Shown here: in pieces, positions 36,449 to 46,856 of the stretch
How the letters are laid out: every line of letters begins with the position of its first letter
Numbering within the stretch: position 1 is the first letter of the stretch
NCBI GenBank assembly: GCA_963728845.1
Contig: CAVSLS010000046.1
Location: 1 to 64,000, forward strand
DNA length: 64,000 nt
DNA from: Bog-473 sp963728845
GTDB lineage: Bacteria; Actinomycetota; Acidimicrobiia; Acidimicrobiales; RAAP-2
Direction of reading: 5' to 3'
The notes under the pieces: generated by a model
The model's input: only the letters and a program-made list of their open reading frames with translations
Told to the model about the DNA's origin: nothing
Databases searched by the model: none
Position numbers and translations under genes: made by a program

Positions 36449-38404
36449 GTGAGCGTCTTCCTCTCCTTCACGGTCCTGGGGATCGTGACCGGTGCCGTCT
36501 ACGGCATCCTGGCCACCGGCCTGGTGGTGACCTACAACACCACCGGCGTCTTCAACTTCGCCCAGGGAGCGGTGGGGATGGTGGCGGCCTTCTCCTACTG
36601 GCAGCTGTGGCAGGACTGGCACTGGCCGTTCCTCCTCGCCATCGTGTTCATCGTCTTCGTCGAGGCGCCGCTGCTCGCCATCGTCGTCGAGTTCGTGCTG
36701 ATGCGGCGCATCCACGGCGCGACGGTGGAACGGTCGCTCATGGTGACGCTCGGCCTGCTGGTGATCCTGCTCGGCATCGCCACCATCTTCTGGAGCAGCC
36801 CCGATGTGGTCCGCTCGGTGCCGGCCTACTTCACGGCGGCCGACGGCACGGTGGCGTCGGTGCACCTCTTCGGGGCCAACGGGGTGACGCTCGAGGACCA
36901 GCAGATCATGATCGTCGCGGTGGCGGCCGCCGTCGCCGTCCTCCTCGGCATCTTCCTGCGCCGCCGCCGCCTCGGCGTGGCCATGCGTGCCGTGGTCGAC
37001 GATCCCGAGCTGGTGGCCATGGCCGGTGCCAAGCCCCACCGCATGTCGCAGATGGGCTGGTCCCTCGGCTTCATGCTGGCCGCGGTGGCGGGAGTGCTGA
37101 TCGCGCCGCTCGTGGGGCAGACGGGGCTCACGTCCACCCAGCTCACCTTGCTGGGGCTGAACGGCTTCGCCGCCGCGGTGGTCGGGCGGCTGCGCAACCT
37201 GCCCATGACGTTCGTCGGCGCCCTCATGCTGGGGCTCATCACCCAGTACTGCGTGGGCTACCTGCCCGGGCACATCAACCCGGGCCTGGCCTCGGTGCTG
37301 ACCGAGGTCGTTCCGGTGCTCTTCCTCTTCGTCGTGCTCCTCGTGATCCCGGCGGCACGGCTCGCCCCGGCGGGACGGCTGGCCGTCCGGCCTGCCCCCA
37401 GGGTCGTCACCGCCCGCCAGTCCGTCGCCGGTGCCGTGCTGCTCGTGGCCGGCATGATCGTCCTGGGCGTCATGGTGGGACAGACAGCGCTCGCCACACT
37501 CTCGCAGGGCCTGGCCTTCGGCATCGTCGGGCTGTCGCTGGTGCTCCTCGTCGGCTACGCCGGCCAGGTGTCGCTGTGCCAGCTCACGTTCATGGGCATC
37601 GGCGCGTTCACCATGGGGAAGACGCTCGGCGGCGACTCGTGGTGGGGCCTGCTCCTGGCCGTCGTGGTGTCGGGCGCCGTCGGCGCCCTGGTGGCGCTGC
37701 CCGCGCTCCGCCTGCGCGGCCTGTACCTCGCGCTGGCGACCTTCGCCTTCGGTGAAGTCATGTACTCCGCGTTCTTCGACAATTCGAGCGTCATCTCCGA
37801 CGGGACGTCCATCGGCGTCGGGCGGTTGCGGCTGCCGTTCATGCATGCCGTGGGTGACCAGGCCGAGCTCATTGAGGTCGCGGTCGTGGCCGCGGTGTGT
37901 GTCCTGCTCGTCGGCCTGGTGCGGCGCAGTGCGTTCGGCCGGCGTCTGGTGGCCATGAGCGACTCGCCGGCGGCCTTCGCCACGGTCGGCCTGAGCTCGG
38001 TGCGCACCAAGATGGTCGTGTTCACCCTCTCGGCGGCCATGGCCGGCCTCGGCGGGGTGTTCTACGGGGGCCAGCAGGGCGGCATCGGCGCCAACGACGT
38101 CCAGATCTTCGCCAGCCTGACGCTGCTCCTCTTCGTCGAGATCTGGGGGATCCGGACCGTGACGGGCGCGCTGCTGGGCGGCATGACGGCGGCGACGCTC
38201 CCGGTGCTCCAGACGCACCTGCCCGCGTCGTTGGCCGACCTCACGGGACTGGCGGCCGGCATCGGGATCGTGCTCCTGGCCCGCCACCCGGACGGGATTC
38301 TCGGCATGGAGTGGTTGACGAGCCGGGTGCGCCTGCCCTTCGGCGACGAGGAGGCAACGGTGGGCGACCTCGTCCTGGACCACGAGGTGGCCCGTGCCGC
38401 CTGA
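36449..38404 (+). CDS. Fused branched-chain amino acid ABC permease (LivH-LivM)
   Basis: A 651-residue protein with two permease halves. The N-terminal half is LivH-like: GIVTGAVYGILATGLVVTYN, TTGVFNFAQGAVGMVAAFSY, MRAVVDDPELVAMAGAKPHR (EAA-like coupling loop). The C-terminal half is LivM-like from about residue 335: LAFGIVGLSLVLLVGYAGQV, SLCQLTFMGIGAFTMGKTLG and LVAMSDSPAAFATVGLSSVR. LivH and LivM are usually separate subunits. It overlaps the livG start by 11 bases, so coupling is likely. Confidence 0.92.
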   Translation: MSVFLSFTVLGIVTGAVYGILATGLVVTYNTTGVFNFAQGAVGMVAAFSYWQLWQDWHWPFLLAIVFIVFVEAPLLAIVVEFVLMRRIHGATVERSLMVTLGLLVILLGIATIFWSSPDVVRSVPAYFTAADGTVASVHLFGANGVTLEDQQIMIVAVAAAVAVLLGIFLRRRRLGVAMRAVVDDPELVAMAGAKPHRMSQMGWSLGFMLAAVAGVLIAPLVGQTGLTSTQLTLLGLNGFAAAVVGRLRNLPMTFVGALMLGLITQYCVGYLPGHINPGLASVLTEVVPVLFLFVVLLVIPAARLAPAGRLAVRPAPRVVTARQSVAGAVLLVAGMIVLGVMVGQTALATLSQGLAFGIVGLSLVLLVGYAGQVSLCQLTFMGIGAFTMGKTLGGDSWWGLLLAVVVSGAVGALVALPALRLRGLYLALATFAFGEVMYSAFFDNSSVISDGTSIGVGRLRLPFMHAVGDQAELIEVAVVAAVCVLLVGLVRRSAFGRRLVAMSDSPAAFATVGLSSVRTKMVVFTLSAAMAGLGGVFYGGQQGGIGANDVQIFASLTLLLFVEIWGIRTVTGALLGGMTAATLPVLQTHLPASLADLTGLAAGIGIVLLARHPDGILGMEWLTSRVRLPFGDEEATVGDLVLDHEVARAA

Positions 38405-39186
38405 GCACGAGCACGCGGCAAGCGCACCGCCAGCCCTCGAGGTCGACCACGTGAGCGTCCACTTCGGCGGCGTCACCGCGCTCTCCGACGTGTCACTGCG
38501 CGCCGAGGCGGGGGTGGTGACGGGCCTCATCGGCCCCAACGGCGCGGGCAAGACGACGTTGTTCAACGTCATCACGGGGTTGCAGCGCCCCGACCTGGGC
38601 TCCGTGCACCTCGACGGCACGGACGTCACCCACAAGCGCACCCACACGCCGGGCCCGCCTTGGCCTGGCCCGCACATTCCAGCGCCTCGAGCTGTTCTCG
38701 ACGCTCAGCGCGACCGACAATGTGCGCGTCGGCCTCGAAGCCTCCGGCCGGGCGGCGCCGGCGACGGCCCTCGGCCTGCTCGAGCGCGTCGGCGTCGGGG
38801 CCGAGGCGGCCTCGCCCGTGTCGTCCCTGCCGACCGGGTCGGCCCGCCTCGTCGAGTTGGCCCGCGCCCTGTCGACCGACCCCAAGGTCCTCCTCCTCGA
38901 CGAGCCGTGCTCCGGGCTCGACGAGCGAGAGACGGACGCGCTGGGCCGGCTGCTCACCTCCCTGGCCGCAGAGGGCCGCGCCGTGGTCGTGGTCGAGCAC
39001 GACACCAACCTCGTACTGCGTGTGTGCGGGACCGTGCACGTGCTCGACTTCGGCGAGGTCATCGCCACGGGCACGCCCGACGAGATCCGCCGCAACCCCG
39101 CCGTGCAGGGGGCCTACCTCGGCCACGCCAACGACGCCCGGGAGCAGGCCGACATCGGCGCCGAAGGGGAGGCCGGGGACCGATGA
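38394..39186 (+). CDS. livG: Branched-chain amino acid ABC transporter ATP-binding protein LivG (frameshift near 38655)
   Basis: LEVDHVSVHFGGVTALSDVS is the LivG N-terminus and GLIGPNGAGKTTLFNVITGL the Walker A. After a shift near 38655 it reads LARTFQRLELFSTLSATDNV (Q-loop), then SLPTGSARLVELARALSTDP where the ABC signature is SLPTGSARL rather than LSGGQ, and KVLLLDEPCSGLDERETDAL (Walker B). The signature is unusual but retained by some LivG proteins. Ends at 39186, overlapping the livF ATG. Confidence 0.88.
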
Positions 39187-39889
39187 CCGCCGGCACCGGA
39201 GGGGGCCTGACGATCGAGAACGTCCACGCCGCCTACGGGCGCATCGAGGTGCTCCACGGCGTGGACCTCACCGTCCCCGGCGGCGCCGTCTTCGCGCTCC
39301 TCGGGCCCAACGGGGCGGGGAAGAGCACGCTGCTCAAGGTGGTCGGTGGCCGCCTCCACGCGACCGCCGGCACGGTCGCCATCGACGGCCTGCCGCCATC
39401 GCGCCGGACACCCGAGGCCCTGGCGCGCGCCGGCGTGATCGCCATCCCCGAGGGGCGCGGCGTGTTCCCCAACCTGACCGTGCGCGACAACCTGCGCATG
39501 TGGACCTACCGCGGCGGCATCAGCACTGCGGAGGTCGAGTCGCGTGCCTATGAGCACTTCCCCCGCCTCAAGGGGCGCCGCAAGCAGCTCGCAGGCACGC
39601 TCTCGGGCGGAGAGCAGCAGATGCTCGCCGTCTCGCGGGCCCTGGCCGGTGAGACCAGGGTCCTCCTCCTCGACGAGATCTCCATGGGCCTCGCGCCGAT
39701 CGTCGTGGCACACCTCTACGAGCTCGTGGCGGCCATCGCCGCCGGCGGTGTGACCGTCTTCCTCGTCGAGCAGTTCGCGGAGTCGGCCCTCGGCGTGGCC
39801 GACCGGGCGGCGATCATGCTGCACGGGCGGATCGCCCATCAGGGCACGCCCGAGGAGATGGCCGACGTGGCCGAGGCGGCCTATCCTGA
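39183..39889 (+). CDS. livF: Branched-chain amino acid ABC transporter ATP-binding protein LivF
   Basis: LTIENVHAAYGRIEVLHGVD and FALLGPNGAGKSTLLKVVGG (Walker A) start the protein; IPEGRGVFPNLTVRDNLRMW is a LivF hallmark, followed by AGTLSGGEQQMLAVSRALAG (signature) and RVLLLDEISMGLAPIVVAHL (Walker B). The family normally ends about here. The frame has no stop at that point; TGA at 39887-39889 is one frame off and coincides with a terminator-like hairpin, so this end is used. It completes the Liv operon. Confidence 0.88.
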
Positions 39890-39903
39890 CCCTCCGGGTC
39901 AGG
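39885..39903. terminator. Short perfect hairpin between convergent livF and valS
   Basis: CCTGACCC-TCC-GGGTCAGG is a perfect 8-bp inverted repeat with a three-base loop at the convergence of the two genes. It lacks a T-tract on either side, so it is at best a hairpin terminator of the GC-rich actinobacterial kind. It overlaps both proposed stops. Confidence 0.55.
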
Positions 39904-42447
39904 CCTCGTCGGCCAGCCGCACGTCCACCGTGAGCGCGTCACCCGTCGACCACCACCAGCTCGTCCACCCCGCCGGCGTCGGCGATGTCCTGGCGGGCCG
40001 CCTCCACCGCGGCCAGCGTGGCCGGCGGACCGGTCACCGTCAGGCGCGCCACGCGGGCCCGCATGGACCGCTTGTGGGCCGTCTTCTCGCGGCGCACCGC
40101 GCCGAGCACCTCGGCCGCCACCGCCAGCACGTCCCGGTCGGCCTGCGCATGCGGCGCCGATCTCGGCGACGTCGGGCCAGGGGGCGTGGTGGACGGAGCC
40201 CTCCTGCCACCAGCTCCACACCTCCTCGGTCACGAAGGGGAGCGAGGGGGCGAAGAGCCGGATCAGGACCGAGAGGGCGAGCGCCAGGGTGGCCCGGGCC
40301 GAGTCGGCGCCGGCGGCGTCGCCCTCGCCGTAGGCCCGCGTCTTGACCAGCTCGAGGTAGTCGTCGCAGAAGGACCAGAAGAAGGTCTCGGTGACTTCTT
40401 GGGCGCGGGCGTAGTCGAATTGCTCGAAGGACGCCGTCGCCGTGGTCACCACGTCGGCCAGCTGGCTCAGCAGAGCGAGGTCGAGTGGTGCGCGCACCGC
40501 CTCGACACCCGGCGGCACGCCCTCGCCGAGGCGGCCCAGCGCGAACTTCGACGCGTTGAGGATCTTGATGGCCAGGCGGCGGCCGATCTTCATGACGCCG
40601 CTGTCGACCGCGGTGTCGGTGCCGGGCCGGCCGTTGCAGGCCCAGTAGCGCACGGCGTCGGAACCGAACTCGTCCACCAGCGGCATGGGTGTGACCACGT
40701 TGCCCTTGGACTTGGACATCTTCTTGCGCTCGGGGTCGAGGACCCAGCCGTTGAGGATGGTGTGCCGCCACGGCACGACGTGGTGCTCCAGATGGGTGCG
40801 CAAGATGGTGGAGAAGAGCCACGTGCGGATGATCTCGTAACCCTGGGGCCGCAGGTCCATGGGGAACGTGGCCGCGAAGAGGGTCGGGTCGTCCTCCCAC
40901 CCGCAGGCGATCTGCGGGGTGAGCGACGAGGTGGCCCACGTGTCCATGACGTCGGGGTCGCCGGCGAAGCCGCCCGGGACGCCGCGCTGGTCTTCCGGGT
41001 AGCCCGGTGGCGTGTCGGTCGTGGGATCGACGGGCAGGCTGGCCTCGTCGGGCACGAGGGGTGACTCGTAGTCGGGCTCGCCGTCGGGGCCGAGCGGGTA
41101 CCAGATCGGGATGGGCACGCCGAAGAAGCGCTGGCGGCTGGCGAGCCAGTCGCTGTTGAGGCCGTTCACCCAGTCGTCGTACCGGACCTGCATGTACGGC
41201 GGGTGCCAGTCGAGCTCCTTGCCCCGTGCGAGCAGAGACTGGCGCAGCTCCTCGTCTCGCCCGCCGTTGCGGATGAACCACTGCCGGCTGGTCACGATCT
41301 CGAGCGGGCGCTCGCCGCGCTCGTAGAACTTCACCGGATGGGTGATGGCCCGGGGCTCGCCGATCATGTCGCCCGACGCGGCGAGCATCTCGACCATGGC
41401 CCGCTGGGCCTGCTTCACCGTGCGTCCCGCGATGGCCCGCCACGCCTCGCCGTCGGGAACGCCCGGCGGGGGCGTCTCGGTGATGCGGCCCGTGCGGGTG
41501 AGGATGTTGCGGGTGGGCAGGTCGAGCTCGCGCCACCACACGACGTCGGTGACGTCGCCGAAGGTGCAGATCATCGCGATGCCCGACCCCTTGTCCGGCT
41601 CGGCGAGGTGATGGGCCAGGATCGGCACCTCCACCCCGAAGAGCGGCGTGTGCACGGTCGTCCCGAAGCGCTCCGCGTAGCGCTCGTCGTCGGGGTGGGC
41701 GACCAGCGCCACGCAGGCGGCGACCAGCTCGGGGCGCGTGGTCTCGATCTCCATGTCGTCGAAGCGCAGCCGGTGGTAGGCGCCGGGCCGCTCCCGGTCC
41801 TCCATCTCGGCCTGCGCCACGGCGGTCTGGTAGTCGACGTCCCACAGCGTCGGCGCTTCGGACGAGTAGGCCTCACCCCGGGCCAGGTTGCGCAGGAACA
41901 TGCGCTGGCTCGCCCGCCGGCTCCCGTCGTCGATGGTGGCGTAGCCCAGCTCCCAGTCGACCGAGAGGCCGATGCGGCGCCAGAGTGCCTCGAAGGCGCG
42001 CTCGTCGTCGGCCGTCAGCTGGTGGCACAGCGCGATGAAGTTGGGCCGGCTGACCGGGATGTCCTCGGCTCCCGGCTCCTCCGGGGGCACGAAGTCGGGG
42101 TCGTAGGGCAGCGACGGGTCGCAGGTCACGCCGAAGTAGGTCTGCACCCGGCGCTCGGTCGGCAGGCCGTTGTCGTCCCACCCCATCGGGTAGAACACCT
42201 TCCAGCCCCGCATGCGCCGGTAGCGGGCGACGGCGTCGGTCTGCACGTAGCCGAAGACCGATCCCATGTGCAGCGACCCCGACACCGTCGGCGGGGGGGT
42301 GTCGATGGAGAAGACCTGGTCCCGCGTGGCACTTGCGTCGAACCGGTAGGCGCTCGCCTCGTCCCAGGTCGCGGCCCAACGCTCCTCGAGGCCGTCGAGG
42401 GACGGCTTGTCGGGGATCCGGGGCGCGCCGGTCGAGGGGGTCGACAT
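39899..42447 (-). CDS. valS: Valine--tRNA ligase (frameshifts near 40145 and 39935)
   Basis: Class I synthetase with FSIDTPPPTVSGSLHMGSVF (the HIGH-equivalent HMGS), MGWDDNGLPTERRVQTYFGV, the editing domain (ETTRPELVAACVALVAHPDD) and KKMSKSKGNVVTPMPLVDEF (KMSKS). DGEAWRAIAGRTVKQAQRAM and ILNGWVLDPERK also fit ValS. The C-terminal anticodon region ends in a coiled piece in another frame (REKTAHKRSMRARVARLTVT) and again shifts near 39935 to finish LTVDVRLADEA at 39899. About 850 residues. Essential gene, so the shifts are probably sequencing errors. Start ATG 42447 lies 20 bases from the divergent cysS. Confidence 0.93.
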
Positions 42448-42467
42448 GATCGGGTTACCGTACCCGG

Positions 42468-43868
42468 GTGCTGCACCTTTACGACACCGCAACGGGCACG
42501 GTCCACCCCCTCGAGCTCCGCAACGAGGGCGAGGTGTCGATGTACGTGTGTGGCCCGACCGTCTACGACATGCCCCACATCGGGCACGGGCGGGCCAACC
42601 TGACCTTCGACATCCTCCGGCGCTACCTGAGCTTCACCGGGCTGAAGGTGCACCACGTGGCCAACGTCACCGACGTCGACGACAACATCATCAAGCGGGC
42701 CGCCGAGCTGGGGCGCACCGAGGCCGACGTGGCCGCCGAATTCGAGGCCCGCTGGTGGGAGTCGATGGACGCGCTGGGTGACCTGCGCCCGCAGGACATC
42801 CCGCACGCCACGGAGTACATCGAGGACATGGTGGCGCTGGTGGGCCAGCTGGTGGCCATGGAGAAGGCCTACGAGACGCCCGACGGCGTCTACCTGGAGG
42901 TCTCGACAGGTCGAGGGGTACGGCCTGCTGGCGCAACAGTCGCTCGAGTCCTTGCAGGTCGGGGCACGGGTCGAGGCCAACGAGGACAAGCGCTCGCCCC
43001 TCGACTTCGCCCTGTGGAAGAAGGCGAAGGAGGGCGAGCCGAGCTGGGACTCACCGTGGGGGCCGGGCCGGCCCGGGTGGCACACCGAATGCGTGGTCAT
43101 GTCGCTCGACCTGCTGGGCGAGGGGTTCGACCTGCACGGCGGCGGGCAGGACCTGAAGTTCCCGCACCACGAGAACGAGCGGGCGCAGGCGGTCGCCGAC
43201 GGCAAGGTCTTCGCACGGCACTGGATGCACAACGGCTGGGTGGAGGTCGAGGGCACGAAGATGTCGAAGTCGCTCGGCAACTTCACCACGCTGCCCGACC
43301 TCCTGGCGCGCTGCGACGCCCGCGCCTACCGGTTGCTCGTGCTGCGGGCCCACTACCGCTCGCCCATTGAGGTGACACCCGAGACGCTGGCCGACGCCGA
43401 GAAGGCCCTGGGCCGCCTGGACGGGTTGGCCCGGCGGTTCGACGTGGCGGAGCTCCTCGCAGAGACCGACGAGGGCGTTCGTGGTCGAGGGGACGCCGCC
43501 CGCCACCGGCGTCGACCCCGGCGCGTCGGCCGCCTTCCGGGCGCGCATGGACGACGACCTCGACACGCCCGGGGGCGCTGGCCGGCATCTTCGAGCTCGT
43601 CACGGCGGCGCACTCCGCCGCCGACGCCGGCGACGAGGACGAGGGTGGTCGCCTGGCCCACACGGCTGCGGTGCTCGCCGCCGCGCTCGGCCTGTCGCTG
43701 CGTGCCGCCGACGTGGAGGTCGACGAGGAGTCGGCGCGGCTGGTGGCCGCACGCGACGAGGCGCGTCGCGCCGGGGACTACGCCCGGGCCGACGCCCTGC
43801 GGGACGAGCTCGTGGCCCGGGGCTGGACGGTGGAGGACACCGCCTCGGGCACCGCCATCCGGCGCTGA
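42468..43868 (+). CDS. cysS: Cysteine--tRNA ligase (three frameshifts)
   Basis: GTG 42468 opens LHLYDTATGTVHPLEL. MYVCGPTVYDMPHIGHGRAN holds the first zinc Cys and the HIGH motif; GWHTECVVMSLDLLGEGFDL and FPHHENERAQ carry the other zinc ligands; GTKMSKSLGNFTTLPDLLAR is KMSKS. Shifts near 42903, 43480 and 43575 interrupt it; the last segment (LRAADVEVDEESARLVAARD to the stop 43868) has the DALRDELVARGW end typical of CysRS. About 467 residues. Because the gene is essential, the shifts are likely errors. Confidence 0.93.
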
Positions 43869-43932
43869 TCGCACGAAGAATCCCTGATCAGGGGGGATGG
43901 CACCCGCAATGCTGGACCGGTCGACGCTCCTA

Positions 43933-43950
43933 GGTTACTCTGTAGTAACC
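43933..43950. promoter_or_regulatory. Perfect 18-bp palindrome GGTTACT-CTGT-AGTAACC
   Basis: Seven-base arms around a four-base centre, located 115 bases upstream of the acyl-CoA dehydrogenase gene. The form is typical of a TetR-type operator for fatty acid metabolism genes; as a hairpin it could instead end cysS transcription. The regulator is not known. Confidence 0.5.
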
Positions 43951-44064
43951 AAGCAGATCATCGGGGACGCCGTCTGGCACGCGACGCAGCTCGTGCCTGG
44001 GGGTCGGGTCGACCGAACGTAGACAGGCTCCGGCCGTGGCCGGGCCGCCCAAGGAGGGCGCACC

Positions 44065-45282
44065 ATGTCCGACTACTCGCTCGAGCTGAACGAGGACCAG
44101 CTCCAGATTCAGAAGTGGGTCCACGAATTCGCGGAGAACGTCGTCCGCCCCGCCGGCCCCGAGTGGGACGAGCGGGAGGAGACGCCGTGGCCCATCATCG
44201 AGGAGGCCGCCAAGATCGGGCTGTACTCCTTCGACTTCATCGCCCAGTGCTTCTCCGACCCGACCGGGCTCCTCATGTGCCTGGTGAACGAGGAGATGAG
44301 CTGGGGCGACGCCGGCATCGCCCTGGCCATCTTCGGCTCCACGCTGGCGGTGGCCGGGATCTTCGCCAACGGGACGCCCGAGCAGATCGGCGAGTGGATC
44401 CCGCAGTGCTTCGGGACGCCCGACGACGTGAAGCTGGCCGCCTTCGGCGTGTCCGAGCCCGACGCCGGCTCCGACGTCTCCTCGCTCAAGTCGCGCGCCG
44501 TCTACGACGAGGCCAAGGACGAGTGGGTGCTCAACGGCACCAAGACCTGGATCACCAACGGCGGCATCGCCAACACCCACGTGCTCGTGCTCTCGGTCGA
44601 CCCGTCGCTGGGCAGCCGGGGCCAGGCCAGCTTCGTGGTGCCCGAGGGCACGCCCGGGCATCGCGCCAGGGCCAGAAGTTCAAGAAGATGGGCATCCGGG
44701 CCTCGCACACCGCCGAGGTCGTGCTCGACGGACTGCCGCGTGCCCGGACGCTGCCTGCTCGGCGGCAAGGAGAAGCTCGACGAGCGCCTGGCCCGGGCGA
44801 AGGAGGGCAAGAAGACCTCCACGCAGGCCGCCATGGCGACGTTCGAGGCCTCCCGGCCCATCGTCGGGGCGCAGGCGGTCGGCATCGCCCGGGCCGCCTA
44901 CGAGTACGCCCTCGACTACGCCAAGGAGCGCAAGCAGTTCGGCCGGGCCATCATCGAGAACCAGGCCATCGCCTTCAAGCTGGCCGACATGAAGATGCAC
45001 ACCGACGCCGCCCGCCTGCTGGTGCACCGGGCCGCCAACATGGCGAGCACCGGCAAGAAGTTCGAGAACGGCGAGGGCTCCATGTCCAAGCTCTACGCCG
45101 GCGAGAACGCGGTGTGGGTGACCGAGCAGGCCATCCAGATCCTCGGCGGCTACGGCTACGTCCGCGAGAACCCCGTCGAGCAGTGGCACCGCGACTCGAA
45201 GATCTACACGATCTTCGAGGGGACCTCGGAGATCCAGCGCCTGGTCATCAGCCGGGCCATCTCGGGGATCCACATCAACTGA
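44065..45282 (+). CDS. Acyl-CoA dehydrogenase (internal out-of-frame segment)
   Basis: MSDYSLELNEDQLQIQKWVH and AAFGVSEPDAGSDVSSLKSR start a normal acyl-CoA dehydrogenase. The C-terminus is strong: ASRPIVGAQAVGIARAAYEY, ALDYAKERKQFGRAIIENQA, TEQAIQILGGYGYVRENPVE and DSKIYTIFEGTSEIQRLVIS, with the base Glu in IFEGTSEIQ. Between 44660 and 44750 the frame is wrong for about 30 residues; another frame reads QKFKKMGIRASHTAEVVLDG, the expected strand, so a deletion and an insertion cancel. The ribosome binding site is AAGGAGG. Broad acyl-CoA substrate class; not specified. Confidence 0.88.
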   Translation: MSDYSLELNEDQLQIQKWVHEFAENVVRPAGPEWDEREETPWPIIEEAAKIGLYSFDFIAQCFSDPTGLLMCLVNEEMSWGDAGIALAIFGSTLAVAGIFANGTPEQIGEWIPQCFGTPDDVKLAAFGVSEPDAGSDVSSLKSRAVYDEAKDEWVLNGTKTWITNGGIANTHVLVLSVDPSLGSRGQASFVVPEGTPGHRARARSSRRWASGPRTPPRSCSTDCRVPGRCLLGGKEKLDERLARAKEGKKTSTQAAMATFEASRPIVGAQAVGIARAAYEYALDYAKERKQFGRAIIENQAIAFKLADMKMHTDAARLLVHRAANMASTGKKFENGEGSMSKLYAGENAVWVTEQAIQILGGYGYVRENPVEQWHRDSKIYTIFEGTSEIQRLVISRAISGIHIN

Positions 45283-45706
45283 TGTGGATCGGCATGTCAA
45301 GTAGATCCTCGTAGGTTCTTTTTTGGCGCGCCGAACCCACGGGATTCGGCAGATGAGAGCTTTTTGGCAGGCGGCGGGGTCCCGTCGTCAAGGTTCGATT
45401 CACCGCCTTGACGACGGGCAGACGGCTGCTACGTCACCCCGAGTGGGGCGGCGGCGGACGAATGAGATCTTGACCATGCGCCGGGAATGAGTGCGTCGGC
45501 TGTCCGCCACTCTGATGTACGCGGATTTTCACCGCAGGTCGGCGATGCGCAGGACGGTGCCCCTCACTAGGAACGCTTCCTCCAATGACGGAGGTTTGCA
45601 TAGTTGATCCGGGGATCTTCCCTGCCGCGGCGGTCTCCCGGCGCATGGTGAAGGCCTCGCTCATCTTCTGGCCGAGAAGGAGGCGAGCTGGACGGTCATG
45701 TCTCGT
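45283..45706. other. 424-base non-coding region downstream of the IS110-type transposase
   Basis: No gene is supported. It contains TTTTTTGG at 45318-45325, TTTTTGG at 45361-45367, the 13-bp perfect inverted repeat at 45381-45418, and GC-rich text with weak coding potential. It probably holds the left end of the insertion element and, if the element behaves as IS1111-type members do, the bridge RNA. No terminal repeat could be fixed by eye. Confidence 0.5.
45381..45418. ncRNA. 13-bp perfect hairpin beside the IS110 element
   Basis: CCCGTCGTCAAGG (45381-45393) and CCTTGACGACGGG (45406-45418) are exact reverse complements separated by 12 bases. This is by far the strongest stem in the flank. 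It could be a terminator for the dehydrogenase gene, an internal element structure or part of a bridge RNA. Confidence 0.45.
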
Positions 45707-46811
45707 TTAGGCGGCCATCTCGGCCCACAAGAACCCCGTGAGCTCGCGGGCGATGGCGGTGACGACAATTTGGCGTGAGCTCTTGCGCTCAGCCAGCCGG
45801 CGAAACTTGGTGCACAGGTGGAGTTGGGCGTGCCAGGCCCGGGCCACGGTGTCGGGCGAGCAGCGCTGCTGGCGTTTCTCGATGACGGGGCCGACACGCG
45901 GTCGGTATTGGTAGGACCAGGCGGACTCGACGAGCTGGGCCCTCAGGTGGGTGTTGCCGGCCTTGGTGATGCGGCCCCGGCGTAGTGCTCTCTCCGCTCG
46001 AGTACTCAGAGGGGACCAGTCCGCAAAAGCCCATGAGCGACGTCGCCCGGGGGAAGCGCCGCCAGTCACAGACCTCGGCCGAGAGGGCGAGGGCGCCGAG
46101 CTCGGTGACGCCCCGGTAGGCGGCGAGGCGCGCCACGGGCTCGGTGAAGGGCCCACGCTCGAGATAGCACTTGAGGTCGGACTCGACGGCGCTCAGATGC
46201 GCATCGAGATCGGCGACGATGGCGCGGTAGTGCGAGTAGGTCTGGGCCAGGGCGGGATCGTCGAAGTGGCGGCTCATGAGCCAGCGCTCGTGCGCCATCG
46301 TCCAGGCCTTTCCCTCCCGGAAGACCTCTCCGTGGCGCAGGAGGAACTTCGAGAGTCGGTGCCGGCACCGGGTGCGGTCGATCACCAGGTCCGCCCGGGT
46401 CCGGGCCAGGTCCCGGATCGCCTCTTCGGCGTCGCCCGGGATGTGGACCGCGGTGAGCTCGCCGGCGCGGTAGAGCTGGGCCAGGCGGCGGGCGTCGCGC
46501 TTGTCGGTCTTGACCTTGGCGCCCGGGGTGATCGGAATCAAGGAGGGGGCGATGACCTCGGTCGGGACCCCGAGGCGCTCGAGGAGGCGGGCCAGTCCAT
46601 AACCGGTGGGGCCGGCCTCGTAGCAGAGCCGGACCGATTTGGGGTTGCCCAAGGACTTGGCGAAACGCCGGACGCTCGCCTCATCGTGGAACCAACGGTC
46701 CACCGCCGCTCCTTCGGTGCCTGGTCGCAGCACCGCGGAGGTGATCGAGTCGCGATGGACGTCGAGGCCTACCCAGGTCGTACTCGGGGAGGCAGAATTA
46801 CGCTTGGACAC
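45707..46811 (-). CDS. IS110-family transposase (frameshift near 46005)
   Basis: GTG 46811 opens SKRNSASPSTTWVGLDVHRD with the first Asp of the DEDD RuvC-like domain; VRLCYEAGPTGYGLARLLER brings the Glu and VKTDKRDARRLAQLYRAGEL the Asp pair. The C-terminal Tnp domain has MGFCGLVPSEYSSGE, whose serine region is the family's second active site. After a shift near 46005 it ends with RRGRITKAGNTHLRAQLVES and the helical ARAWHAQLHLCTKFRRLAER. Total about 368 residues. The element uses a guide (bridge) RNA in family members studied so far; whether this copy works is unknown because of the shift. Confidence 0.92.
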
Positions 46812-46838
46812 GGTCGGCTCCTTCCGTATGGTGGCTCG

Positions 46839-46856
46839 GTCCACGTCATCGTGGAC
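46839..46856. ncRNA. 7-bp hairpin upstream of the transposase gene
   Basis: GTCCACG-TCAT-CGTGGAC lies 28 bases upstream of the transposase start on its 5' side. A second small one, GCTCAC-C-GTGAGC, is at 46916-46928. In IS110-group elements the 5' non-coding end encodes the bridge RNA, so these stems are candidates for parts of it. Confidence 0.35.

Noticed and set aside
36383..38677. A 764-residue minus-strand frame opposite LivHM
   Set aside because: Composition rich in H, Q, R, E with no domain; it is the complement of the hydrophobic permease gene.
45434..45664. A 76-residue minus-strand ORF downstream of the transposase
   Set aside because: No ribosome binding site, no family signal; lies in what is probably the non-coding end of the insertion element.
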